A stretch of 64,000 bases of DNA, from positions 1-64,000 of the forward strand of contig MEHQ01002735.1 in NCBI GenBank assembly GCA_008828725.1, given 5' to 3'. Source of the DNA: Saccharina japonica. Its lineage: Eukaryota; Sar; Phaeophyceae; Laminariales; Laminariaceae. A program made the translations under genes and the position numbers. Under the pieces are notes generated by a model that saw only the letters and a program-made list of their open reading frames with translations, ran no database searches and was not told the DNA's origin. Below, in pieces: positions 40,421-47,394 of this stretch; the first letter of the stretch is position 1; each line of letters starts with the position of its first letter.

Positions 40421-43400
40421 CGAAGTAGATAGATAGATCGATAGATAGATAGATTGCTTGATTGATGGATAGATAAATAGATAGATGATGATATGCCCGT
40501 TCGAGGCGTGGAAGGAAGTATTGTTCGGTCGGGTCGCCTAAATCCCGGATGGATTCGTGTTTCCTTCGCAAACCTTTTTCGCGGGGGGGGTTGCAGCGCC
40601 CACCATGTAGTAACCGTTTGTTTGGCAGATCAGTCTCAGCGTCTTCTTGCCGCCAATGCGCCGGAGAACAACACCAATGCACATACTTGTAGCGTACACT
40701 TCGTACAACGGTAGGAACAACGGGCATACATCAGGGAACAACACAACGGACACACACCAGGAATATTTTAGACTACGGAGTAGCTGTCGTCACAAGGGCC
40801 CTAGGCACAGTAGCGCATATGGACTACTGCACAGCATGGCATGGACTGGACCGCCTGCGGCATGCAGGTTCTGTCTTGACACTAAGGGTTCCCGGAAGAA
40901 CGACAATGCCGACCCTCCTCTAGCTGGGTGGCCCGGTTTTTCAGCTCCGATAGATGATTTCTAAACCCTCCCTCCTGTGTCTCATTATCGCACAACTGAC
41001 TCTGTTCGCTTCTCGATTCATTGAACCCCATTGACACGAGGCAGGTGCATGTACTGCACCCAGGCGGAACTCATGAACATGTCTACGATCAAGAAGATCC
41101 CCGACCTCGACTCTTGCAGGGTGAGCAAAAACTAAACAATGTTACGTACATACACATTATACAGTGTGTTGTATTTTTGTTAAACTTAAAAATCTTTCAG
41201 ATATCACACGCTTGCATTTTTCGCATAACTTCAACAGCCTTTGAAGGTATAAGATCACGCTTGCTCTTGTGCAAAACTTCAACTATGAAGGTATTAATCT
41301 TGCTTCTGTGCAAAACTTCAACTCTGAAGTTATCGTGCTTGCTTTTGTGCAACACTTCAACTCTGATAGTATCATGCTTGGGTTTGTGCAAAACTTCAAC
41401 TCTGATAGTATGTATCATGCTTGGTTTGTTGCAAAGCTTCAACTCTGAAGGTATAAAGCTTACTTTTGTGCAAAACTAGGCACGATGATGCTCGTTTTTT
41501 TGTGTGAAACACTTCAACTCTGAAGGTATGATGCTTGTTTTTATTTGTGAAAAACTTCAACTCTGAAGGCATCATGCTTGCGTTTGTGCAAAACTTCAAC
41601 TCTGAAGGTATCGCGCTTGAATGTGTGCAAAACTTCAACTCTGAAGGCATCGCGCTTGCTATGGTGCACGAATAAAAAATACAATTCCGGAGGTGCCACG
41701 CGTTTGCGTAAAATTTGCAAAACTTCAAACTCTGGAAGCGATCTGGGCCCAAGTATACGACGGACTCTTTTCGTTAGGCAGGTCAAGTGGAGACACGGCA
41801 AGGGCCTTCTGCAAGTCTCTTGTTGCATGCCATGCCATACCGGAACCTTTGCGTTTACCGTTGGCCGTCGCGGCAATGTGTTTAGGACCACCGTGATAGT
41901 GCTACGGACTGCCGTTGGATAGCCCTCTCACCGTCTCGCTCCCGCTCTCGCTCCCCCCCCGTAACACATGTTGGAGGTGTTTCTGTTTGATGGTGAAGAA
42001 ACGCTGCTCCGTGTCGAAAGGGATTCGCAGTCAATGGTCAATTGACTACGGCAAAAACAATAGATGAGTATCCCCCCCCAAACACCCCTCTCTCCTTCTA
42101 GCAGAACCACACCACCTCATCTTATTTGCCACCTGATTTAAAGCTAACCTTACAGTCGAACAACCCCCCACCCCCAAACACCCCCCCATCCCTTTACCAG
42201 AAACCCACGTCACCTGCTGCAAAGGGTGCGCCAAAAACGCCCGCACCCGCGATCATCAAACACCCCCCCTTCTCAAACATCCCTCCCTCTACAGTACCAT
42301 AATCAACCACATCAACATCTCATTCGTCGCCTGCTGTAAAGGATACGTCACAAACAACCCCCCCGCGCTCCGTCTCGAAAGGGATGCGTGGTCAATGGTC
42401 GAATGACTACGGCAATCAACAAATGAGTACGCCCCTCCCCCCCCCGCCACACCAGAAATTGAGTTAACTCAATGAAGCTGTCATATATATGCAAGTCCAC
42501 CTCACAAGTGGTTTTTAGTGGGATGCAGCTAACCCTTCATGCGACTCGCCCAACACCCCACGGTGCTTCGTGCTTGGTGCTAGCACTGTCTGCCTGGTCG
42601 GTGAAAACCCGACATGCTCCGTCCCGGCTTTGTAGGCGTGCGAGAGTCTATGGTCAATACGACTACGGCCATGCATGAATATCGAGTACCCCCCCCCCCC
42701 CCCCTCCTTCCCCTCCCCTCCTCCTTCTCTCTTCGTGCCTGTGCAAGGGTGAAGATGGACTGCAAGACCACATTTTCTAGTACTCCGTGCGACAATGCGT
42801 CGATCAAGGGGTATGTCACTTACCCGATCGACTGGACCATCGAAGGCGATGATCCCATGATGCAGAAAAACTGGTGTCCCATGACCACCAACGATGATGC
42901 TATGGAATGCGAGGCGGACAGGTAAGTTTTCGGTGTTTCCGCCTGCTACGATAAAATGGCTGAAAAATGTTTCTGACTGGAGGGTTTTTCGGAGCTCCTC
43001 CTTAACCCAAACTCGTCGGCATTCCATTTTTCTGTTGGCCCTTTTTTTTCGTGTTATGATATGGTTAGACCGTGGAGTTATTCATCGGGTATTATATTTC
43101 GTATATGCGTAGCATTTTCGGTCTCCTCCTCGAATCAGGTTTAGGGTGAGGTATAGAGGTCCTTAATAAGTCGCCACCCTCAGAAGGCACAATATTATCG
43201 TCATCGTGCACCTCTATCGTACCATGGTTCTCTGGTTGCTCCTATCTCGCGCGTTGCTGCGTAGGGTATATGTATATACGTGCCTGGGTTGAGTGGTCTG
43301 TATGTGCCTTCTATTGAACGTCATCTTTTCCTCGCGGAGCTCAGGTGCATGGACACCCGCATTGTATAATTCGGTACTTTGTTACTCGATCTTGAGCAGA

Positions 43401-43707
43401 TTATTTTGGGTCATCCCCACATGACGGTGAAAAAAGATCAACGAACGAATGAAGTCTAGTTTTAGTCGGGTGCGAGTCGCTCGCCTGCTACTATGAGATC
43501 GTCCTGCAGCATATCGTAGTTTTTTTTTTTTGGTTGTAGAGCATATTTATTTCGCGTATTTTTTCCCAGTGGAATATATCGAAGCACATGACCAACCGAC
43601 TACGTATGAATGGCCAACTGCTCGACCGTCCCCTTCGCCCCTTCTGGCTGCGCTCCTACCGCGTCCCCCTGCTCTTCCTCCACAGATTTGCTGAGTGCGA
43701 CCCGGAG
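16366..43707 (+). CDS. Secreted multidomain glycoside hydrolase family 114 protein, 22 exons
   Basis: Predicted extracellular enzyme of about 1,000 residues. The C-terminal half matches GH114, the endo-alpha-1,4-polygalactosaminidase family with a TIM-barrel fold. Visible family motifs in order are [68 protein letters not shown] and STIKK. The Asp and Glu in EWDN and NEEC correspond to the catalytic pair proposed for fungal Ega3. Exons: 16366-16573, 16859-16905, 17425-17584, 18395-~18510, 19243-19775, 20253-20365, 21035-21140, 24066-24138, 25738-25818, 26396-26523, 28433-28639, 29061-29150, 30408-30559, 31246-31400, 32102-32217, 33524-33607, 35368-35502, 36908-37102, 39639-39694, 41045-41120, 42755-42921, 43686-43707. 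Codon phase is continuous across all junctions except exon 4/5 and exon 10/11, where a boundary is wrong or a small exon is missing. No stop codon is fixed; the gene may continue downstream. Introns are loaded with MITEs. Confidence 0.85.
16859..16905 (+). CDS. GH114 gene exon 2
   Basis: A 47-nt exon between GCGCAG and GTAAAT. It encodes [16 protein letters not shown] in the frame that joins exon 1 (ending at 16573) to exon 3 without a phase break. It continues the N-terminal beta-sandwich. Recognition rests on phase and on protein-like composition; the exon is short. Confidence 0.5.
17425..17584 (+). CDS. GH114 gene exon 3: N-terminal beta-sandwich domain
   Basis: Acceptor CCTCAG, donor GGCG|GTGAGC. 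It encodes strands resembling the galactose-binding-like N-terminal module seen in some secreted bacterial hydrolases: [13 protein letters not shown], then [19 protein letters not shown]. The role is presumably substrate or wall binding (inference). The end of this exon and its donor are copied in tandem just downstream (17569-18001). Confidence 0.75.
17569..18001 (+). repeat. 216-bp tandem duplication spanning an exon-intron junction
   Basis: 17569-17784 and 17785-18001 align throughout (GGTGATCTGACCG, GTGAGCTACCCACT, TGGACTTTGTTGGACG, GATCCTGCA, GAAGCTGTAT). Unit 1 begins inside GH114 exon 3 and includes its donor; unit 2 carries a second donor-like GTGAGC at 17807. Confidence 0.85.
18395..18510 (+). 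CDS. GH114 gene exon 4: end of beta-sandwich domain (3' limit uncertain)
   Basis: Acceptor TTTTTCCTCAG at 18394. The two leading bases complete the codon left by exon 3, giving [17 protein letters not shown] and [12 protein letters not shown], a pattern typical of the last strands of the same beta-sandwich. No donor close to VRFN restores the phase of exon 5. GTATAA at 18513 is the nearest GT but gives the wrong phase, so the 3' end is approximate. Confidence 0.65.
19243..19775 (+). CDS. GH114 gene exon 5: beta-sandwich end and Pro-Thr-Asp linker
   Basis: It starts ILYLDQVQT, the final strand of the N-terminal domain, then runs about 140 residues of [21 protein letters not shown] and similar units, and ends PSPVEPGV and [13 protein letters not shown]. 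Such linkers separate binding and catalytic modules in secreted hydrolases and are often O-glycosylated. The coding minisatellite leaves several other frames open on both strands; only this frame joins the flanking domains. Donor CCTG|GTGAGT with remainder TG fits exon 6. Confidence 0.8.
20253..20365 (+). CDS. GH114 gene exon 6: Cys-rich repeat
   Basis: Acceptor CCAACAG, donor AAC|GTAAGC. In the phase set by exon 5 it reads [20 protein letters not shown] followed by a CGNGICEE motif. This begins a series of CGxGxC...CPxDC repeats, which occur in secreted proteins and are probably disulphide-bonded. Confidence 0.75.
21035..21140 (+). CDS. GH114 gene exon 7: Cys-rich repeat
   Basis: Acceptor CTAATAG, donor CTT|GTGAGT. 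It encodes NCNKDC and [15 protein letters not shown], the second Cys-rich unit. Phase is consistent on both sides. Confidence 0.75.
21373..21450. mobile_element. CGATAGAG-family MITE end fragment
   Basis: GCGCGTGCTACGATATTAGAGG followed by TTTTGGCTATTTG and TTCTGACTAACGGGGCC, like the left part of the copy at 38785. Confidence 0.45.
22165..22312. repeat. ATAAGGCATGCCTTAT array
   Basis: CCCAATAAGGCATG and TATAAGGCATGCCTTATC words in about six units; the core is palindromic. In GH114 intron 7. Confidence 0.75.
22875..22995 (-). ncRNA. tRNA-derived SINE-like sequence
   Basis: On the minus strand: GTACCCTCGAATG ... CCGGGGTTCGAATCTCACG (box B and T arm) followed by a short unique part and an A-rich tail (run of T at 22881-22893 on plus). 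It resembles the tRNA-like unit at 44217. No intact tRNA can be folded. Confidence 0.5.
23460..23941. mobile_element. CGATAGAG-family MITE copy, enlarged
   Basis: Left end GACGGTAGAGGTGCACCACG, then CTTCTGAGGGTGGTCA; right part GGGATAAGGAGCCCGGTCGTTCAGA and GTGGCTATCGTACC. The middle is longer than in other copies. In GH114 intron 7. Confidence 0.6.
24066..24138 (+). CDS. GH114 gene exon 8: Cys-rich repeat
   Basis: Acceptor TGCCAG, donor TCT|GTAAGT. It reads [16 protein letters not shown], the CPxDC half of the repeat. The first G completes the TT left by exon 7. The preceding 2.9-kb intron holds a tRNA-like repeat and a MITE. Confidence 0.75.
25738..25818 (+). CDS. GH114 gene exon 9: Cys-rich repeat
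   Basis: Acceptor TGCTTTAG, donor ACC|GTGAGT; 27 codons with [19 protein letters not shown]. In phase with exons 8 and 10. Confidence 0.75.
26160..26310. repeat. AAAC/ACAC simple repeat
   Basis: About 150 bp of (AAAC)n and (ACAC)n just upstream of GH114 exon 10; creates artefactual Lys/Gln/Thr and Cys/Val/Phe frames. Confidence 0.9.
26396..26523 (+). CDS. GH114 gene exon 10: last Cys-rich repeat
   Basis: Acceptor GGCCAG, donor GAAGG|GTGAGG. It encodes [20 protein letters not shown], then a Cys-poor stretch ending TNYFNFEG. Remainder GG does not match the next recognised exon at 28433, so a small exon may be missing in the 1.9-kb gap. Confidence 0.75.
27030..27549. mobile_element. CGATAGAG-family MITE copy with nested Harbinger-type MITE
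   Basis: Left part has CTTCTGAGGGGGGTCGCTTGAA and AAACTGGTTTCGGAGG; right part has GGTTAAGGAGCCCCATCATT and ends TAGCACGCGTC. It is split by the element at 27173-27412. Confidence 0.65.
27173..27412. mobile_element. PIF/Harbinger-type MITE, copy 2 (nested)
   Basis: 240 bp, ends GGGTCGTTCTTATCGGAG and complement, again with TAA on both sides. Inserted into a MITE of the CGATAGAG family (27030-27549). Confidence 0.75.
28125..28389. mobile_element. Diverged Harbinger-type MITE, copy 3
   Basis: Ends GGCCGTTATTACCGGAG and GGCCGTTATTTTCGGAG in inverted orientation, interior with TTTCCAAATTTTCC words. No clear target duplication; older than the other copies. Confidence 0.55.
28433..28639 (+). CDS. 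GH114 gene exon 11: first part of unassigned domain
   Basis: It encodes [19 protein letters not shown], then a Cys-containing turn and [16 protein letters not shown] before donor TTT|GTAAGC. The start (after CAG at 28430-28432) is tentative because it does not take the exon 10 remainder. I do not recognise the domain family. Confidence 0.65.
29061..29150 (+). CDS. GH114 gene exon 12
   Basis: Exactly 30 codons between TTGCAG and GTGATG. It reads [20 protein letters not shown], continuing the unassigned domain in phase. The donor lies directly at the start of a GTGAT microsatellite. Confidence 0.65.
29151..29290. repeat. GTGAT microsatellite starting at a splice donor
   Basis: About 28 imperfect GTGAT/GTGGT units beginning with the GT of the intron after exon 12. 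A shorter run recurs at 29585-29635. Confidence 0.85.
29663..30075 (-). CDS. Candidate antisense Cys-rich exons inside a GH114-gene intron
   Basis: Two minus-strand stretches with splice-like ends join in phase: 30075-29897 (CTGCAG acceptor, GCCAG|GTATGA donor) and 29854-29663 (GTTCAG acceptor, GTGGG|GTAAGG donor). The first has many Cys ([30 protein letters not shown]); the second ends with [18 protein letters not shown], which recalls the ECxCGnxY core of WSC domains. There is no start or stop context, and it may be a relic or coincidence. Confidence 0.25.
30408..30559 (+). CDS. GH114 gene exon 13: end of unassigned domain
   Basis: Acceptor TTTCCAG, donor AACGG|GTGAGA. It encodes [32 protein letters not shown] and DCAVACENG. 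Several cysteines suggest an extracellular disulphide-bonded module. Confidence 0.75.
31246..31400 (+). CDS. GH114 gene exon 14: EGF-like motif and GH114 start
   Basis: The first T completes the exon 13 codon. [20 protein letters not shown] followed by C is an EGF/tenascin-like CxxxxGxCxCxxxxxGxxC motif. After about 12 residues comes [18 protein letters not shown], the N-terminal signature of GH114 barrels (WQPxxGTTWQWQL in relatives). Donor GATG|GTCAGC is weak, but the phase fits exon 15. Confidence 0.8.
32102..32217 (+). CDS. GH114 gene exon 15: barrel strand 1
   Basis: Acceptor TTCAACAG, donor [29 protein letters not shown] matches the GH114 vYDIDlfdtsxxxIxxLxxxGkkVICYfSaG block, which continues in exon 16. 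Confidence 0.85.
32298..32510. mobile_element. CGATAGAG-family MITE fragment
   Basis: Contains CTCATCACTTAATTATAGTA, then ATTCCGACGGTTAAGGAGCC and AGAAAGTGCTAGCCC as in full copies; ends decayed. Confidence 0.5.
32692..33040. mobile_element. CGATAGAG-family MITE, full copy
   Basis: Starts GACGCATGCTACAATAGAGG, ends CTCTATCGTAGCACGCGTC. The interior contains a tandem GACAATAAT run (32886-32945). TCAC stands on both sides and could be the target duplication. Confidence 0.75.
33524..33607 (+). CDS. GH114 gene exon 16: barrel strand 2
   Basis: 28 codons, [20 protein letters not shown], the strongly conserved GH114 VICYISAGSxExxRxD motif. Acceptor TTCTGTAAG, donor ATT|GTAAGC. Confidence 0.88.
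34882..35104. mobile_element. CGATAGAG-family MITE copy
   Basis: Left part GGGGTGGCACCTAATG with GAAGCTCCTCACTTGATTAT; right end CCGTATCGTAGCACGCGTC. Confidence 0.55.
35368..35502 (+). CDS. GH114 gene exon 17: first catalytic carboxylate
   Basis: 45 codons: [20 protein letters not shown], then [20 protein letters not shown]. The WLDLR and GCDAVExDN blocks are diagnostic for GH114. The Asp of the WDN motif corresponds to the proposed Ega3 catalytic Asp189. Confidence 0.9.
35880..36115. repeat. CCGGCACTA array 1
   Basis: GCCGGTACCAGGCAACCGGC, CCGGCACTACTG and CGGCACTATACTCCG words repeated about eight times. In GH114 intron 17. A related array is at 45270-45365. Confidence 0.7.
36908..37102 (+). 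CDS. GH114 gene exon 18: second catalytic carboxylate
   Basis: 65 codons with [20 protein letters not shown] and [18 protein letters not shown]. The GH114 AhxxGxxVgLKNd and vNEqCxxYxEC blocks are both present. The first Glu of NEEC corresponds to the proposed Ega3 catalytic Glu247. Confidence 0.9.
37745..37890. repeat. Dispersed repeat shared with a TPS intron (copy 1)
   Basis: About 145 bp matching 63345-63490 closely: GGTGAACCAACACCTACCTG, CTTGGGCGTACAGCAACTTT, AACAGACCATTGG. Confidence 0.8.
37925..38096. repeat. TTGCATGCAA word array
   Basis: AAGCTTGCATGCAA, TCGCATGCAAGGG, CTTGCACGCAAG and CAAATTGCATGCA on irregular spacing; words are self-complementary. In GH114 intron 18. Confidence 0.7.
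38785..39007. mobile_element. CGATAGAG-family MITE, full copy, reverse orientation
   Basis: Begins GACGCGTGCTACGATAGAGG and ends CCTCTATCTTAGCACGCGTC; the interior CTCAGAAGGCAGAAACATGG is in reverse orientation to the copy at 32692. Confidence 0.75.
39639..39694 (+). CDS. GH114 gene exon 19
   Basis: [18 protein letters not shown] matches the GH114 pfixagKPVfnxEY strand. Acceptor TTCCTCAG, donor CCAG|GTAAGT, remainder AG. Confidence 0.85.
40100..40490. repeat. GATA microsatellite
   Basis: About 390 bp of (GATA)n with GATT and GATG variants, in GH114 intron 19. Confidence 0.95.
41045..41120 (+). CDS. GH114 gene exon 20: end of barrel
   Basis: AG plus G gives Arg, then [20 protein letters not shown] and LDSC. 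This is the closing GH114 block (C..A...GFSTIKKDxxLDAWR). Donor TGCAGG|GTGAGC. Confidence 0.85.
41215..41735. repeat. About 40-bp minisatellite
   Basis: About thirteen units of GCAAAACTTCAACTCTGAAG followed by GTATCATGCTTGCTTTTGT, with length variation. In GH114 intron 20. Confidence 0.9.
42006..42080. repeat. Oligo-C-tailed dispersed repeat, copy 2
   Basis: CTCCGTGTCGAAAGGGATTC, GTCAATGGTC, GACTACGGCAAAAACAATAG, ATGAGTAT, C8. Confidence 0.7.
42367..42446. repeat. Oligo-C-tailed dispersed repeat, copy 3
   Basis: CTCCGTCTCGAAAGGGATGC, GGTCAATGGTC, GACTACGGCAATCAACAAAT, GAGTACGCC, C-run. Confidence 0.75.
42587..42704. repeat. Oligo-C-tailed repeat, subfamily B copy 1
   Basis: TGGTCGGTGAAAACCCGACA, GGCGTGCGAGAGTC, ACGACTACGGCCATGCATGA, GAGTAC, then 14-16 C. 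It lies 50 bp upstream of GH114 exon 21. Confidence 0.7.
42755..42921 (+). CDS. GH114 gene exon 21: C-terminal Cys-rich extension
   Basis: After a pyrimidine-rich stretch, acceptor GTGAAG gives phase 0: [35 protein letters not shown], then [17 protein letters not shown]. Donor ACAG|GTAAGT. Several cysteines; family not recognised. The acceptor choice is tentative, the frame is not. Confidence 0.7.
42941..43225. mobile_element. CGATAGAG-family MITE copy
   Basis: Left CTGCTACGATAAAATGG, right CACCCTCAGAAGGCACA ... GTGCACCTCTATCGTACC. It lies in the last GH114 intron, 19 bp after the exon 21 donor. Confidence 0.65.
43686..43707 (+). CDS. GH114 gene exon 22: 22-nt microexon
   Basis: Acceptor CTTCCTCCACAG, donor GAG|GTGAGT. 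With the AG from exon 21 it reads RFAECDPE in open frame. A longer reading of the same stretch starting at 43570 also stays open but does not take the exon 21 phase. Confidence 0.55.
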
Positions 43708-44175
43708 GTGAGTCGCGCTAATTTACGTACCCATAGCGTTTATACCGGTTCGGTATGATTGTCCCAGTGCGCCTATACATCAGCAGTCGTCTGGATACAC
43801 TGCCAACCCCGGCCGTTGTTAGTAAGAGGTTTCAGATGTCAGATGAATGCCGATAAAACCCGCGGGGTCCCATCAAGATGCTCGCGGCAGCCCGCCACTT
43901 TCGTCGTTAAGAAACAAATTAGCACCTCGGACACCTCGGACTGATTGATGATCGATTCTCGTTTTTGATGACCTAGAAACCTTTCAGGGCAAATGTACTA
44001 TACACATCATCTAGATTTTCTAGATTATCTAGATAATCTAAATGATCTAGAGTATATACATATGATCTAGATTATCTAGATGATCTATAGTGATTCACGT
44101 TATCGGGTGGGCGCCGTATAACCCGCATGGTATGGGGCATGTTTCCTGGGTTGGATATGTATTCCACAGATCCTT
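43708..44175. other. Spacer with GATCTAGATC words
   Basis: Mostly unique. 44010-44092 consists of TCTAGATTATCTAGATGATC-like palindromic words; the same vocabulary returns at 44525-44600 and 52590-52690. Confidence 0.5.
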
Positions 44176-44512
44176 GTTATAAGGATTACCCTGGGCTGGG
44201 TAATCGATCGATCGTTTACCCCTATAGCTCAGCAGGTAATACCCTCACATTTGACGTCGTCGAGGACACGGGTTCGAATCTCACTTCGAACGTTTCTTTT
44301 TCAGAAACGCTTGCGAGTGCGTCCCCAAATAACTCGTCTCCCTGGTTCCCCAGGTATTGAAACGAAGCGGGTAGGTCAACGTACAGCCGTATACGGTACC
44401 GACGTCCCAAACATCCCGCCGTTCAGAGGGGGGGAGTGTTATAAGGATTACCCTGGGCTGGGTAATCGATCGATATTTTACCCCTATAGCTCAGCAGGTA
44501 ATACCCTCACAT
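44176..44512 (+). ncRNA. tRNA-derived repeat with duplicated left part
   Basis: TAGCTCAGCAGGTAATACCC (box A) and ACGGGTTCGAATCTCAC (box B) lie 30-odd bases apart at 44224-44282. A 75-bp segment including box A (44176-44250) is repeated at 44438-44512 without box B. D- and T-stems do not pair well, so this is a tRNA-derived SINE or relic, not a working tRNA. Confidence 0.55.
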
Positions 44513-45269
44513 CCTACACAACATATGATATCGGCAGATTAGGATCTAGATGATTTGTAGGCGATCTGTACATAGATAGATCTTGATCTACCTTGTCCGA
44601 CGTGTCAAACATGTACATATAGCTCAGGGATTAAGTGCGTTGCTCTCTCCGTTGCCATGCTGCTGTTTGATGAGAGCGATTTGATGTCCCGCGTATGTGT
44701 GTATCATATTATGCATTATAGCATGGATCAGTCTTTCGCGAGGTGCTATCATACGACAGAAGTATAAAGCACTTTTCGGCCGAATGTTGTCTGATGTACG
44801 GAGAGCATCCCGTTTGCGTTGCAATGACATTACTATCATTCGTTATCCGCGTCTATTTGAATTGTACCACTGTACGTAGGACATGTAAGCCAAGATACCT
44901 TCTCAAAGGCTCCTATGCCATACTGTTATCAAGATACTGGTAACTTGGAAGATGTATGGAGCTCCGATACTGTAATCAAGATAATTTGGGTGAGAAACTC
45001 CATAACGTTTTCTGCACCACGCTTCCCTCGCCCCCCCCTTCCCTCGACCTCTGTGTGCAAAATACGCGTGCAGGTGGGCTACTGAACACAGCCAGCCCCG
45101 ACGGGCACAAGACAAGACGGCCTGCAGTGTAGTCTCGCATCAATCGGCTGCTACTTACAAGCAGTCCGCTCTCACAGCCAACGGCCTCCTTCCTGTCCTC
45201 TCACCCGCTCCAGGGCGGCAAATGGCTTCGTGGGTCCCTCTTCGAGTTCGGCATTCCAGTAGTAGTAGT

Positions 45270-45365
45270 AGTAGTACCGGGTTGCCGCTATATTGCCGGT
45301 ATACACCGCCCGACAACACCGGCTCTATAGCGGACAACCGGCACTATACAGGGACTGGCACTAAT
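45270..45365. repeat. CCGGCACTA array 2
   Basis: GTACCGGGTTGCCGCTATAT, GCCGGTATAC, ACAACCGGCACTATAC: the same vocabulary as at 35880. Confidence 0.6.
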
Positions 45366-45479
45366 GTATCGAGATGCCAGTTAGGGTTCAGGGGAGGCGA
45401 AAGCTGAACGCCCGATTTTAGCGCCTCCTGCGTACAGGCAAAACGCGTTGTCCAAAGTAGCCGCATGTTTTTTTTTTCC

Positions 45480-47130
45480 GTGTAATCCAGTGTAATCTGT
45501 TGTTGTGTGTGCTCGTAGCAGTGAATTTCGGTCGGTGATGTTGGTTGCTGGCAGTGATTGACAGTAATGTTTTGTTCGCTGTTGTTTCGTTTCTTCGGCG
45601 TGTTGCTTGAAGCGATTTGTAATAATGCCGGGTGCGGTGATTCGCAACGGCGTTGAGTGTTGGTTCTTTGATGTCTGCTTGCAGTGGTCGTCAACGAACG
45701 GTTTTGCTTTGTTTTGTTTGTTTATTATTATTATCTTTGCCATCCGACAATGTTTATTCTTGTTGTTTGTTGCATTTTTTCGACACGGTGCTTGCAGTGA
45801 TTGTCAATGGTATTGGTTATGTATGTCTTGGGGTGTGCTGCTGCTGTTAAATGTGATCGTACAATAGAAGTGAGTGGCGGGAAGATCGGGTGTTGTTGTT
45901 TAAAGCTGCTAACCGGGGTTAGTGGTTGTCAATAATGGTATTGGTTTTTTAATGTATTTGACATCCTTGCGGTGATTGATAATCAAGGGTGTTGATACAA
46001 TTGAACTTGTACCGGGTAATCGCAGTAGGTTTTTACTTTGTTGGGCACCCGCTGCTCGCGGTGGCCTTACCACAGAGGTGTTATATCGATGTTGTATTAT
46101 TGGGTGTGCTGCCGTGTAGATTTACACCAAGCAGTGATCGGCGAGGATGTCGGGTTTTCCATGTTTTAGTTCACAGCAGTGTAGTACTGCTGCTGTTGCA
46201 GATATTGCCGATGCTGTTGACGTTTAATTCTTGCACGCAGCTTCTGGCAGTGATGTTGTCAATGGTGTTGATGTTTGCCTTGTTTGACATGCGGCTTGTA
46301 GGGGTTGTGAATGGTGCCTCGTGTCCGGTATCGGGTGGTGCGTGATGAACATGCATGCTGCTTGCTGTGATTGTCAACGACATTGATATGTTGTGTATAG
46401 TGTACGTATGATACTCGACACGCTGGTTGCAGCTATCGTCAGAAGTACTGGTACTTTATGTATTGTGTGAATTGGACACGCTTCTTGCAGTGATCGTCAA
46501 TGAAACTGATATTTTGTGTATGGTATGTCATTGGTCACGCTGCTTGCATGCCGTGATCGTCAATGATACTGCGATTTTATGTATGGTATGCCATGGTATT
46601 GGTCACGCTGCTCACAGTGATCGTCAATGGCATTGCTACTCTTCTACTGGTGGCTTGCGTATTGGCGCTGATTGCAGTAAATACGAAGCAATGCTGTTGG
46701 GTGTTTTGGTTTTCGGGCACCTCATTGAAGTGAATGACAATGCTATTGATATGCATTGCATTGTTTTCCTAGGGCGCGCTGCTTGACAATTGTCGTAGCG
46801 ATTGTCAACGATATTTTATATTTTATTGGTGATTGGCGTGTTGATTGAAGTGAATGACAGCCCAGTGCTATTTAATGCTATTATTGCTATTATTGGTATT
46901 TATTGCATTGTTTTTCTTGGGCACGCTGCTTGTATACGTAGCGATTGCCAATGGCATTGTTGGTGATTGGCGTGTCTTTGAGTCGCTGCTTTTACAAAGT
47001 GTGTGTCAACGATGATAATAATAATGATTTTGCGTTTTATGTACCTCTGCTTGTCGCAGTAGTTTCCAGTGATACTGGCGCTTTGGTGTTTTGCTGAGTG
47101 TTGCGGTGGCCGGTAATTAATGGTACTGGT
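45480..47130. repeat. Degenerate 60-75-bp repeat region
   Basis: Recurrent TGCTTGCAGTGATCGTCAAT and GGCATTGATATTTTGTGTAT blocks with strong drift over about 1.6 kb. No coding potential beyond the repeat frame. Confidence 0.65.
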
Positions 47131-47394
47131 CAAGTGTTGTGACCTTTAATGGGCGGGCTGCTGGCGGCGATAATCGGTTGTCGATGACCCTGGGTGTTAA
47201 TTATTGTCAGAGTATCTACTTCCAGTGGTTGCCGCCATGGTGTTGGATGTTCCGTTTCTTTGATGTGCTTGTTGTGCTTCTTGGTCGCAAACGCGCAGCA
47301 ACTGGTTGCGCTACTTACTGCTGTACGCTTAATTAATAGCGCGTGGCGTTTCTGTGAACAATCGATGGTGTCCTTCGGAGCAGCACCACCTCCA

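Noticed and set aside
40251-40727. 158-residue minus-strand frame with [12 protein letters not shown]
   Set aside because: Translation of the GATA microsatellite.
44217-44291. A functional tRNA gene
   Set aside because: Boxes A and B are present but D- and T-stems do not pair and the acceptor stem is absent.
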